Assembly (NCBI GenBank): GCA_038503065.1
Contig: JBCAMK010000020.1
Coordinates: forward strand, 806,001 to 870,000
DNA: 64,000 nucleotides
Source of the DNA: Paragyromitra xinjiangensis
Taxonomy: Eukaryota > Ascomycota > Pezizomycetes > Pezizales > Discinaceae
Direction of reading: 5' to 3'
Shown in pieces: positions 54,909 to 64,000 of this stretch. Under the pieces are notes generated by a model that saw only the letters and a program-made list of their open reading frames with translations, did no database searches and was not told the DNA's origin. The first letter of the stretch is position 1. The number at the start of each line of letters is the position of its first letter. Made by a program: the position numbers and the translations under genes.

Positions 54909-55150
54909 GACGAGGACGAGGTTGAGGACGAGGGTGAGGTTGAGGATGAGGACGAGGGTGAGGTCGAGGATGAGGATAAGGGTGAGGTCGAGGATGAGGA
55001 TGAGGGTGAGGGTGAGGTCGAGGATGAGGATGAGGGTGAGGGTGAGGTTGAGGTTGAGGGTGAGGGTGAGGTCGAGGATGAGGGTGAGGGTGAGGTCGAG
55101 GATGAGGTGAGGGTGAGGGTGAGGGTGAGGTCGAGGTTGAGGATGATGGG
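54820..55150. repeat. Acidic minisatellite GAGGATGAGGGTGAGGTC
   Basis: About 18 imperfect 18-bp units. The first 90 bases encode the end of gene 3 (DEDEGEVEDE). The same frame stays acidic beyond the stop TAG 54906-54908, so that stop may be new. Confidence 0.8.
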
Positions 55151-55329
55151 CAAGGTGGCTAGCCTAAGATTGGGCTATACTGAGGTCGTCTCCCTATGAT
55201 TGTACCACTGCCCAACCTACCTCCTAGCCCTATTCTCTGCCGCGGGTATCGATCCTACGTACCGGCCCGTACGCACTGTATATAGCAAATAGATAGCTAG
55301 ACTCGTGCGGTATATAGAGAACAAAGGAT

Positions 55330-55640
55330 GTATGGGCTTACGCCCCAAGGATATCGTACGCCCACGTGAGATGGTACGTCCAGGCGGTTTTGCACGCCCA
55401 CTGGAGACTGTACGTCCAGTATATCAGGCTCGGATTTTCTAGACCTCCACCCAGGCGCGGACGAAGTCTGCCCTAAGCCCATGAGACCAGGCGGGTTTGT
55501 ACGCCCACGGGAGACTGTACGTCCAGTATATCAGGCTCGTATTTTCCAGGCCCCTGCCTGAGCGTGGACGAAGGTTGACCCACGCCCGGGACTAGGACTG
55601 ATATCCACACGTCCAGCGCTTCCAGGTGTATACCGTACTA
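55330..55640. repeat. Right subterminal repeats of P1
   Basis: Two copies of about 90-115 bp (around 55376 and 55490) with GAGACTGTACGTCCAGTATA and TCAGGCTCG, plus shorter GTACGTCCA/GTACGCCCA motifs related to the left repeats. Confidence 0.65.
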
Positions 55641-56526
55641 GTCAGTACGCCCAGAGCAGTGCCTAAAAAAAATCCGAGCCCAGTGCGCCCAGTGCGCCCA
55701 AGGCACTGGGCGCGACTGGACGCAGACCCGGCTTTTTGCTGATGTGGCCTTTGGCCACCCACAACAACGCTGTACCAGCAAAACCCCTTCCTGCAACATC
55801 TGCGCTGGGCCACATACAGCATCCTCCCACTCCTGCACAACCTCCTCTTGCACTATCAAGGGAGCACCTTGCCTCCACACTATCATCCGTTGCAAGAACT
55901 GTAACGAACCGCATCGTGGTAACTTTTCTGGTTGCCTCACACTCACTCAAGCAAGACTTAGGGCCAGCGAACGTCAGGATCGCATGGTTGTTAAAGTTTT
56001 CCTCTACCTGTTATGATTTAACCAGCCTTCAGGGGTCTTAGGATTCAGTGGAAGGAGGGCTATAGGCCCAAAACACGCAATGGTGAAGGAAAAAGGAACA
56101 GGTTGAGATCTTCGGGTAGTCACTTGTCTTTCCTTATCATATCAACTGACGATGAGCCTGAGAGAGGCTGAGATGGAACTGGTGGAGGGTTTAGTTAGTT
56201 TGTTTTGTTTTTCTTTTCGTTCCTGTTGGGTTTCCTCTTATTGTACGCCATATCCGATTCGGATGCATGCGAGTATGAACAATAAATAAATAAATAAATA
56301 AATAAATCTCCCCCTGTTGTCCTCCAGACGCTCGTCAACCCTCCGTGGTCGCCCAGAGAATAGCCTCCTGGACCTAGGGCGCCCCCATGCCGACCTCCAG
56401 TAAGCTGTCGCCGAGACGTGAAGGGCAAAATTTACAGCCTGAGGGAGGGCTATATTCCGCCCTGACCGCCTGGGGCGCCTGATGCATTGGGCGGACCGGG
56501 CGACAATCCGTTTTTTTGCTGATGGG

Positions 56527-56714
56527 GCTAGGCCAGCTTCAGGTAAGAGTTTGTGAATCGGAGTGAATTTAGGTAGTCCTAATATGAGGCGGGCGGCACG
56601 ATGGTAAGCAGGAGCAATTCTGTCTAATATGCTTTGGGTGCCTGTCCACCAGACTTCGGAGTCATAGAATGCGGCTGGGAGGATGATTGTGAGGGTGAGT
56701 TGATGTATTAGGTT
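56527..56714 (-). pseudogene. LINE E ORF2 piece between P2 and A6
   Basis: Reverse strand reads EVWWTGTQSILDRIAPAYHR, then LPEAGLAPL, matching LINE D around SPIWWTGAPT. It joins 58976 across A6 and 42875 across P2. Confidence 0.8.
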
Positions 56715-58957
56715 TATTTATTCACTCATTTTATTTATTATTCATACTCGCATGCATCCGAAACGGATATGGCGTACAGCAGAAGAAAACCCAACAGGAA
56801 CATAAAACAAAACAAAAACAAAACTAACTAATCCTCCGCCAGTTCCAACCCAGCCTCTTCTAGGCTCGTCGTCAATGAATGTGTTAATACCCCGATCTAG
56901 TGACTCCCTCTCACAGTGTCAAGACTACCCTGGGCATTCTTCTCTCACCATCACATGTTGTGTGCCTATAGCACTCCCTCCACTAAGCCCGAAGGCCCAT
57001 GAGGGCTGGATAAATCAATACAGGTAGGTGGAAACTTTAAAGAACCATGCAATCCTGACGTTCGCTGGCCTTAAGTCTAGCTTCAGTGAGTTTGAGGCAA
57101 CCAGAAAAGTTACCATGATGCTGTTCGTCACAGTTCTTGCAATGGATGATGGTGTGGAGGCAAGGAGCTCCCTTGATGGTGCAAGAGGAGGTTGCGCAGG
57201 AGTGGGAGGATGCTGTATGAGGCCCAGCACAGATGTTGCAGAAGGGTGTCTTGCTGGTACAGCGTTGTTGTGGGTGGCCAAAGGCCAGACAGGTAGTGCA
57301 TTGGGTATCTGGTCCGAAGCGAAGGTAGTTGGTGACTTTGTGGCGAAGTCCAAAGAGTGAGAGCCCTCTCTCAAGGGCAGTGGTGGCAGGTTGTTTCCCC
57401 ACAATAGTCAAGACCATGGAGGAAGCCTGCTTTCCCTCTCTCTGCTCAGGCCTGGTGAGCCAGCGAGGGTCGCGTAGTAGGGTGGTGCCTGGGTTGAACT
57501 GCTCAACCTCAGACCTGATCTGTTGGAATCCCTCTTCGCCAGAGGGGATGGAGGTGGGGACATTGTGCACAACAACTTGGGTAAGGATGGCTTCCTTCTC
57601 CATGCTGGTGGCATTGGGAATGGTGTTGCGAACCACTTCCTCAAGCTTTTGTCTCTGCTTAAGGAGGGAGTCGGAGGTGGTGGAAGTGACAGCAATGAGC
57701 TGCACATGGTGAGCTGGTGTGAATCGCACCTCTGCAATCAATGGCCTGTCTAGGGCAGCATTGACTGCATTGCGAATGAGGAGTGGGGTGATGTCATCAG
57801 GAATGGGTAGACCATTCCTGGTGATGATGAGGGTACGGTCGCGTTTTGGGGGGTTTGCTGGTGGTTTGGTGGTTTTGGTGGCTTTGGGGGCGGGTTTGGA
57901 GGCCTTTTTGGAGACAACCTGGGCCCAGGAGTTGTTTGCAGGTGCTGGGGCAGCTGCTGGAGGCAGGGGGAGGTTGACAGTGGCCAGAATGCTGGTGAGG
58001 GCGCGTTTCTGTTCCAAGTCTGCTACCTTGGTGGTGAGGGTGGCTACTTTCTCCACAAGAGCAGGGTCGTTGTGGAAAGTAGGAGGTGGTGGAGGAGCAT
58101 TGGCAGCCTTTCTGAGCTGCTTGATCTCTCTATTCAATTGCTTGACATAGAGGCGGTATTGGAATAGATCTTTGGCAAGCTGTATAACAGCATTCGCGAT
58201 CTTGGTAGTGGTGTTGAGAAGTGGGGGGTTGAAGTCTTCCAGGGACTCGTGCTCAGACTCAGACTCACTCATCTCATGGTCCTGAGAGTCTGGGGGAGCA
58301 GGGAGAGACTCATAGTCTTGTAGGGGCACTGCTGGGCGCAGTGGTAGGGCCTGTGTGGGTGTTTGTTCTGGGTCTCCATGGTGGGAGGCAGAAAATCGCG
58401 AATTGGGGGGTGTGGTGGGTGCAATGGGTGTTGTGGGGGTAGAAAAGGGCGAATTTGCGCCAGGAGAGGGAGACTGGAAGCCTCTGCCTCTCCCTCTGCC
58501 TCTAGACGAAGAGGTAGACATGGAGGAGAGTCCTGAACCGACAGGAGGAGGTGGGGTGTGTTGGGGGGGTGGTGCTGGGCCCTGGAGGGGGTCCCTGGCG
58601 GAGGGGGGTGGGAAATCGAGCAGAACTTCTGCAGTTCTGGTCGGATCCGAACGAACGAGAGGGCGATCGAACGGGCGCGCTGAGGCGGTTCCAAAAAGCC
58701 CGGGGTCGAGCTAATCGGACGAAAACTGGTGGAGTTATGAGAAGATGCAGAATCTCAAGATTTGGTGAGGTTTTTGTGAAGTGAGGGGTAAATAAGCGAA
58801 TTCGACAACAACTTTTGCAAAACTGGACGGATCCAGGCGTACAATAGCAGGATCGAACGGGGGCAGCGAGCTGATTCCGAATCTTCAAGAATCTCGTCAA
58901 TCGGAGTAGTATTGGTGGAGTTGTGACCAAAAAGTCACTTTGGCGTTGTTGTTGTCA
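56715..58957 (-). mobile_element. Half-LINE A6 in LINE E
   Basis: 15-bp target duplication TTGATGTATTAGGTT at 56700-56714 and 58961-58975. Full 5' end, 322-nt 3' UTR, GTGC-TATAG-GCAC hairpin. Confidence 0.92.
57037..58521 (-). CDS. Half-LINE ORF1 protein (A6), intact
   Basis: 494 residues, intermediate between the A1 and A3 groups. Starts MSTSSSRGRGRGRGF. Coiled coil QYRLYVKQLNREIKQLRKA. Zinc knuckles complete (CTTCLAFGHPQQRC, CNICAGPH, CKNCDEQH). Confidence 0.88.
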   Translation of the reverse strand: MSTSSSRGRGRGRGFQSPSPGANSPFSTPTTPIAPTTPPNSRFSASHHGDPEQTPTQALPLRPAVPLQDYESLPAPPDSQDHEMSESESEHESLEDFNPPLLNTTTKIANAVIQLAKDLFQYRLYVKQLNREIKQLRKAANAPPPPPTFHNDPALVEKVATLTTKVADLEQKRALTSILATVNLPLPPAAAPAPANNSWAQVVSKKASKPAPKATKTTKPPANPPKRDRTLIITRNGLPIPDDITPLLIRNAVNAALDRPLIAEVRFTPAHHVQLIAVTSTTSDSLLKQRQKLEEVVRNTIPNATSMEKEAILTQVVVHNVPTSIPSGEEGFQQIRSEVEQFNPGTTLLRDPRWLTRPEQREGKQASSMVLTIVGKQPATTALERGLSLFGLRHKVTNYLRFGPDTQCTTCLAFGHPQQRCTSKTPFCNICAGPHTASSHSCATSSCTIKGAPCLHTIIHCKNCDEQHHGNFSGCLKLTEARLKASERQDCMVL

Positions 58958-58960
58958 GTT

Positions 58961-59910
58961 TTGATGTATTAGGTTGGGAGTGGGGCCTTTGTCCTTGATT
59001 AGGTTGTTCACCAGGTAAAGGGAGGTCCTGAGGCGAGAAGCGGCTTGTTGACTGTGGGTGTGAAAGTTTAGTCTCTGGTCCTATAGGATGCCTAAAGTTT
59101 TGATGTATGGGGAGAGGGGGATTTCGGAATCGAAAATCCTGATTGATTGTAATGGGGGATGAGGAGTGCTGGTGGCGATAAGGTGAATTAATTCCATTTT
59201 CGCTTGTGAAAAGGTGATGTTTAGGAAGGAGGCACGGAATGTTTTAATTTCGTGTCTCTCGGTTAGGCGTTTGGTTGCGAAGGCAGGGGTTTTCACAAGT
59301 TGGAGCGCAGTATCATCATCAATGTATATTGTGGAAGATTTGGTTGGATGGGGGTTGTTGGGGGAATCAAGGGCGGCGGCATAGATGACAAAAGCTATTG
59401 AAGAAAGTGGGGAGCCTTGTGGGAGACCAACTAATAATGGTTGTGGGGTTTCCAATTCGTTATTAATTCAAAAGGCGAGTGTGCGATTTGAAGTGAAGCT
59501 GTGCATCCATTTGATGCACCATGCTGGGAAGGTGTAGTGTTCGAGGATTCTAATGAGGTGGGGGTGTGAGATGCAATTGAAGGCACTGTTGATGACCGTT
59601 GCTAAGATGGAGGGGCATAAAGGTGCTCTTGAGGCTTTCCTGTTGTTTCCAAGATTGGGGATAAGGACTTGTTTTTGAGCGGTAGTAAGAATGAGATGTA
59701 AAGAATCAATAGCGGAGACCCCAGTTCTGGCTCCTGTATGGTGTGATTGTATGACGCCGTTTAAGGTGGCGCAGGCTTCAAGTTTTTTGGCAACTATCTT
59801 TTCCAGAAGTTTGCCGAAGCAGGAGAGGAGAGAAACTGGTCGGTAACTTGTGGGGGAGGAATAATCGGCCTTGTTTGATTTGGGAATTGGGACGCAATGA
59901 GTGATTTTCC
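58961..59910 (-). pseudogene. LINE E ORF2, RT domain part
   Basis: Reverse strand: WKITHCVPIPKSNKADYS, PVSLLSCFGKLLEK, LVGLPQGSPLSSIAF, YIDDDTAL (intact catalytic box). TGA 59468-59470 stands at an expected Arg and a TAG follows near 59080. The upstream part of the LINE is cut at 59910 by the tail of A7. Confidence 0.82.
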
Positions 59911-62162
59911 ATTTATTTATTTATTATTTTTATTTATTTATATTTCATACTGCATAAATCCGAAACGGATATGGCATACATATAGAGAAAACCAAACAGA
60001 AAACAAAATCAAAACGCAACTAACTACCCGATTCCTCCCACTGGGTCCAACTCAGCCCTCTACGGCTATTCTTCAGTTTATGTGTTAATACCCCGATCTA
60101 GTGCCCTCTCCCACAGGACAAGACTACCCTGGGCATTCTTCTTTCACCAGCACATGCTTTGTGCCTCTAGCACGTCCCTCCAACAATCCAAGCACTGTCA
60201 AGGGAGATGAAGTCGTAAGGGTGGGGGGAGACTTAGATTTGCATGCGATTCTGTCGTTCACTTGCAGCTAGTCTTGCTGCTGTGAGTTTGAGGCACTCAG
60301 GGGAGTTACCACGATGTTGTTCGCCACAGTTAGCGCAGCGGAGGATGGTGTGGAGGCAGGGAGATCCTTTGACATGGCAGGAAGGTTTGCCACAGGTGTG
60401 TGTTGACACTGTATGAGGCCCAGCACAGATGGTACAGATAGGGGTCTTGCTGGTACAGCGCTGTTGGTGGTGGCCAAAGGCCAGGCAGTGGGTGCATTGG
60501 GTGTCCTGTCCAAAGCGAAGGTATTTGGAAACCTTGAGGCGGCGTCCGAAAAGGGAAAGCCCTCTCTCAAGGGCAGTGGTGGCAGGTTGTTTCCCCTGGA
60601 TGGTAAGAACCATAGAAGAAGCCTGCTTGCCCTCTCTCTGCTCTGGTCTGGTGAGCCAGCGAGGGTCGCGCATGAGGGTGGTGCCAGGGTTGAACTGTTC
60701 AACCTCTGACCTGATGTGTTGAAATCCTTCTTCACCAGAAGGAATGGAGGTGGGTACGTTGTGCAGGACAACCTGAAAGAGAGTGACCTCTTTCTCCAGG
60801 CTGTTGGCATTGGGGATGGTGGATCTCACAATCTCCTCAAGCTTTGATCTCTGCTTGAGGAGTGTGTCGGAGGTGGTGGTAGTGACAGCAATGAGCTGCA
60901 CATGGTGAGCCGGTGTAAATCGCACCTCTGCAATCAAGGGGCTTTCTAAGGCTGCATTGACTGCGTTGCGAATGGTGAGTGGGGTGACATCCTCAGGAAT
61001 GGGTAGACCATTCCTGGTGATGATAAGGGTGCAGTCGCGCTTGGGAGGGTTGGTGGGTGGTTTGGGGGCCTTGGAGGCCTTGGGGGCGGGTCTGGAGGCC
61101 TTTTTGGAGGCAACCTGAGCCCATGAGTGAGGTGCAGGTGCTGGGGCAGCTGATGGTGGTGGGGGGAGGTTGGCAGTGGCCAGAATGCTAGTTAAGGTGC
61201 GTTTCTGCTCCAAGTCTGCCACCTTGGTTGTGAGGGTTGCTACCTTCTCCACAAGAGCTGGGTCGTTGTGAACGGTAGGGGAGGTGGGGGGTTCCTGGCT
61301 GCCTTCTGGAGGCGTCTGATTTCCCTCTCCAGTTGCTTCACATAGAGGCGATACTGGTGGAGGTCTCTGGCGATTTGGATAACAGCATCTGCGATCTTGA
61401 CAGTGGTGTTGAGGGTGGGAGCCACGAAGTCATCCATGCTCTCATGCTCTGACTCTGACACTGTCATCTCATGGTCTTGAGAATCTGGAGGGAGTGGGAG
61501 TGACTCATAGTCCTGAAGGGCAACAGCAGGACGCAGTGGGAGGGTTTGAGTAGGGGTCTGCTCTGGGTCTCCATGGTGGAGGGCAGAAAGTCGCGAATTG
61601 GGGGGTGTGGTGGGTGCTGTGGGTGTTGTGGGGGTGGTGAAGGGCGAAATTGCGCCAGGAGAGGGAGACTAAAAGCCTCTGCCTCTCCCTCTGCCTCTGG
61701 ACGAAGAGGAAGACATGGAGGAGGGTCCTGAACCGACAGGAGGAGGTGGGGTGTATGGGGGGGTTGTTGTGGGGCCCTGGGGGGGGTTCCTGGCGGGTGG
61801 GGGAGGGTGGGAGCAGGAAGTGGCAACAACTTCTGCAAATCTGCTCCGATCCGGACGAACGAGAGGGCGATCGAACGGGCTCGGTGTGGGGAGTCCAAAA
61901 AGCCCGGGGTCGAGCTAATCGGACGAAAACTCGTGGAGTTATGAGGTCTTGCAAGATCTCAAGATTTGAGGTGTAGGGGGGAAAGAGGGGTAAAATAGCA
62001 AATTCGACAACAACTTTTGCAAATCGAGAGCGACCTCGACGTCCAATAGCAGGATCGAACGGGGGCAGTGAGGCGAGTCCGAATAACCAAAAATCTCGTT
62101 AATCGGAGTAAAACTGGTGGAGTTATGACCAAAAAGTCGTTTCGTGGTTTGTTGTTGTCGGT
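59911..62162 (-). mobile_element. Half-LINE A7
   Basis: Full 5' end at 62162 and tail at 59911. The left flank is LINE E and the right flank is half-LINE A8. No target duplication is visible, so one flank was lost or exchanged. Confidence 0.85.
60233..61729 (-). pseudogene. Half-LINE ORF1 (A7), stop and frameshift
   Basis: Begins MSSSSSRGRGRGRGF near 61715 on the reverse strand. Codon 16 is TAG (61669-61671) where others have CAG. A one-base shift occurs near 61255 (PPPLPFTTTQ for PPPTFHNDP). From 61252 to 60233 the core and zinc knuckles are open. Confidence 0.82.
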
Positions 62163-63699
62163 TACCCTACCTCCGGTCATCCAGATGGACGACTCCACTA
62201 GATCGCCTTGGTGCCATTGGTACTGGGGAGAACTACAACCCCTCTCATTTCGCAGTGATGGATGAGCAGAACAGGCTCATCAAGGCACTCACCAAACGCG
62301 TTAAACAGCTTGAAAAAGCCATCCTCACCCCACCACCAGCCCCTACCTTCCACAATGACCCAGCTCTAGTGGAAAAGGTGGCCACCCTCACCTCCAAGGT
62401 TGCAGACCTGGAACAGAAACGGACACTCACAACAATTCTGACCTCTGCCAACCTCCCCCTTCCTCCAGCACCTGCTCCTCCGCCAGCTACCACCTCCTGG
62501 GCTCAGGTTGCCTCTAAAAAGGCTTCTAGACCCACCAACAAGGCCCCAAAGCCTTCCAAACAACCTACAGCGCCTCCAAAACGCGACAGAACCCTCATCA
62601 TCACCAGGAATGGTCTACCCATTCCTGATGACTTCACCCCACTCCTCATTCGCAATGCAGTCAATGCTGCCCTGGAAAGGCCATTGATTGCAGAGGTGCG
62701 ATTCACTCCTGCCCACCATGTGCAGCTCATTGCTGTTACCTCCACTACCTCTGACTCCCTCCTCAAGCAAAGACAGAAGCTTGAGGAAGTTGTTCGCACC
62801 ACTATTCCCAATGCCACCAGCATGGAAAAGGAAGCCATCCTTACCCAAGTTGTTGTGCACAATGTCCCCACCTCCATCCCCTCTGGCGAAGAGGGATTCC
62901 AGCAGATCAGGTCTGAGGTTGAGCAGTTCAACCCAGGCACCACCCTACTTCGCGACCCCCGCTGGCTCACCAGACCTGAGCAGAGAGAGGGGAAACAGGC
63001 ATCCTCCATGGTTCTTACCATTGTGGGGAAGCAGCCTGCCACCACTGCCCTTGAGAGAGGGCTCTCCATGTTTGGATTTCGTCACAAAGTCACCAAATAC
63101 CTTCACTTTGGGCCAGACACTCAATGCACCACCTGCCTGGCCTTTGGCCACCCACAACAACACTGTACCAGCAAAACCCCTTACTGCAACATCTGCGCTG
63201 GGCCACATACAGCATCCTCCCACTCCTGCGCAACCTCCTCTTGCACCATCAAGGGAGCTCCTTGCCTCCACACTATCATCCATTGCAAGAACTGTAACGA
63301 ACCGCATTGTGGTAACTTTTCTGGTTGCCTCACACGCACTCAAGCAAGACTTAGAGCCAGTGAACGTCAGGATCGCATGGTTGTTTAAGTTTTCCTCTAC
63401 CTGTTATGATTTAACCAGCCTTCAGGGGTCTTAGGATTCAGTGGAAGGAGTGCTATAGGCACAAAACATGCGATGGTGAAGGAAAAAGGAACAGGTTGAG
63501 ATCTTCGGGTAGTCACTTGTTTTTCCTTATCATATCAACTGATGATGAGCCTGAGAGAGGCTGAGATGGAACTGGCGGAGGATTTAGTTAGTTTGTTTTT
63601 GTTTTCTTTTTGTTCCTGTTGGGTTTTCTCTTATTGTACGCCATATCCAATTCGGATGCATGCGAGTATGAACAATAAATAAATAAATAAAATAAATAA
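62163..63699 (+). mobile_element. Half-LINE A8, 5' truncated
   Basis: Starts inside ORF1 directly at the 5' end of A7 and ends with an (AATA)n tail near 63699. The only copy in the window whose own 5' end is missing. Confidence 0.82.
62170..63388 (+). pseudogene. Half-LINE ORF1 (A8), N-terminus missing
   Basis: Open from LPPVIQMDDS to VV-stop, nearly identical to A2 over the core and knuckles. About 110 residues are missing at the N-terminus, and a 9-bp gap lies near 62200. Confidence 0.8.
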
Positions 63700-63831
63700 C
63701 CTGGATTCGCCCTCAACTCCTCCCAGGAAATCCCGCACCCCATCCCCATCCCCTGTGAAGCTGGTGACCTTTGGCACCAACTTCACCCTCTCCCTCATCG
63801 GCAAGAAAAGAACTCTCTCCATTATTTATTT
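63700..63831 (+). mobile_element. LINE C-like 5' UTR fragment
   Basis: Begins CCTGGATTCGCCCTCAAC as at 22030-22047, and continues the leader. Cut by the tail of A9. Confidence 0.5.
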
Positions 63832-64000
63832 ATTATTTTATTTATTTATTGTTCATACTCGCATGCATCCGAAACAGATATGGCGTACAGCAGAAGAAAA
63901 CCCAACAGGAACATAAAAGAAAACAAAACAAAACTAACTAATCCTCCACCCGTTCCAACTTAGCCTCTTCTAGGCCCGTCATCAGTGAATGTGTTAATAC
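63832..64000 (-). mobile_element. Half-LINE A9, 3' end only (continues outside)
   Basis: (TTTA)n tail, then the ATCTG-TTT-CGGAT hairpin (one G-U pair) and 3' UTR similar to A3 and A6. ORF1 lies beyond the window. Confidence 0.8.

Larger units (their letters stand above)
46428..55744 (+). mobile_element. Autonomous-type Plavaka (CACTA-like) transposon P1
   Basis: 9,317 bp with perfect 13-bp TIRs (CATCAGCAAAAAG at 46428-46440, CTTTTTGCTGATG at 55732-55744) and a 2-bp duplication TG (46426-46427, 55745-55746). Removal restores the half-LINE ORF1 (CLAFGH). From left: subterminal 52-bp repeats, transposase (reverse), a divergent promoter region, gene 2 (forward), a triplicated 175-bp repeat, accessory gene 3 (forward), an acidic minisatellite, subterminal repeats. 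All three genes carry one nonsense codon. Confidence 0.9.
45129..56016 (+). pseudogene. Half-LINE ORF1 (A5), split by P1
   Basis: 45129-46427, then 55747-56016. TAA at 46374-46376 (AAA in the other copies) truncates it before the zinc knuckles. P1 lies between CLTT-type CTTCL and AFGHPQQ. The original stop is changed (VV then KVFLYLL), extending the end by seven residues. Confidence 0.82.
44695..56307 (+). mobile_element. Half-LINE A5, containing P1
   Basis: Target duplication CTCCCCCTGCTGT (44668-44680) and CTCCCCCTGTTGT (56308-56320), one C/T difference, within the right arm of P2. 14 extra bases lie before the 5' end. Tail of about seven AATA units. P1 is inserted in ORF1. Confidence 0.9.
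42876..56524 (+). mobile_element. Non-autonomous Plavaka-type element P2, containing A5 and P1
   Basis: TIRs CATCAGCAAAAA (42876) and TTTTTGCTGATG (56524). The 2-bp target duplication GG restores the LINE E frame (GLAPLNLL). P2 itself is about 2.0 kb: 42876-44680 plus 56321-56524. It has a left arm of about 600 bp, a minisatellite and a right arm; no transposase. Fragments of relatives lie at 8106-9040, 9820-10019 and 11205-11650. It is probably mobilised by transposases like that of P1. Confidence 0.82.

Overview
This window is a transposon graveyard from a filamentous fungus. An ascomycete seems most likely, but the sequence does not settle it. The fungal signs are spliceosomal introns of 51-100 nt with CTGAC or ACTAAC-type branch sites, a Ty3/Gypsy chromovirus with a C-terminal chromodomain, LINEs encoding APE/RT/RNase H, and a Plavaka-type (CACTA-like) DNA transposon. 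I found no convincing single-copy host gene, rRNA, tRNA or CRISPR array. Almost every base from 1 to 64000 can be assigned to a mobile element, usually one nested in another.

Layout. 1-8105 is the right part of an autonomous Plavaka-type element (P4). It carries an intron-containing accessory gene cut by a 6.0 kb Gypsy element (1018-7059, 421-bp LTRs, 5-bp TSD). 8106-11650 is a mosaic of non-autonomous Plavaka-type ends, minisatellite and LTR-like repeats. 11651-18163 holds a LINE fragment and the first half of LINE B. 18164-20460 is half-LINE A1. 20461-22067 is the 3' part of LINE E plus a LINE C-like 5' fragment. 22489-30367 is LINE C, with half-LINE A3 in its 5' UTR. 30648-36296 is LINE D. 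36310-38303 holds two LINE B pieces. 38316-42851 is half-LINE A2 with A4 inside it. 42876-56524 is non-autonomous element P2, containing half-LINE A5, which in turn contains the 9.3 kb autonomous Plavaka-type element P1 (46428-55744). 56527-59910 is more of LINE E, containing half-LINE A6. 59911-64000 holds half-LINEs A7, A8 and the end of A9.

Two systems stand out. (1) A family of at least eight 'half-LINEs' encodes only a Gag-like ORF1 protein with zinc knuckles and no ORF2. Most copies have the same 5' start, followed by about 300 nt of 3' UTR and an (AATA)n tail. Their 3' UTR shares two hairpins, one with a covarying base pair, with autonomous LINE B. LINE B is therefore the probable supplier of reverse transcriptase. 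(2) The Plavaka-type elements carry, beside the transposase, an accessory gene conserved between P1 and P4. Both intron positions are the same, the internal exon is exactly 165 nt in both, and both proteins end in an acidic repeat tail. It resembles the DUF6532 family.

Structural history can be read from target-site duplications. LINE E can be followed through A6, P2, A2 and an inversion. The flanks of A1 and A2 only form correct 13-bp TSDs if exchanged, so the roughly 18 kb between them was inverted by recombination between the two copies. Many coding sequences are broken by single C-to-T or G-to-A nonsense changes (CGA to TGA, CAG to TAG, TGG to TGA/TAG).
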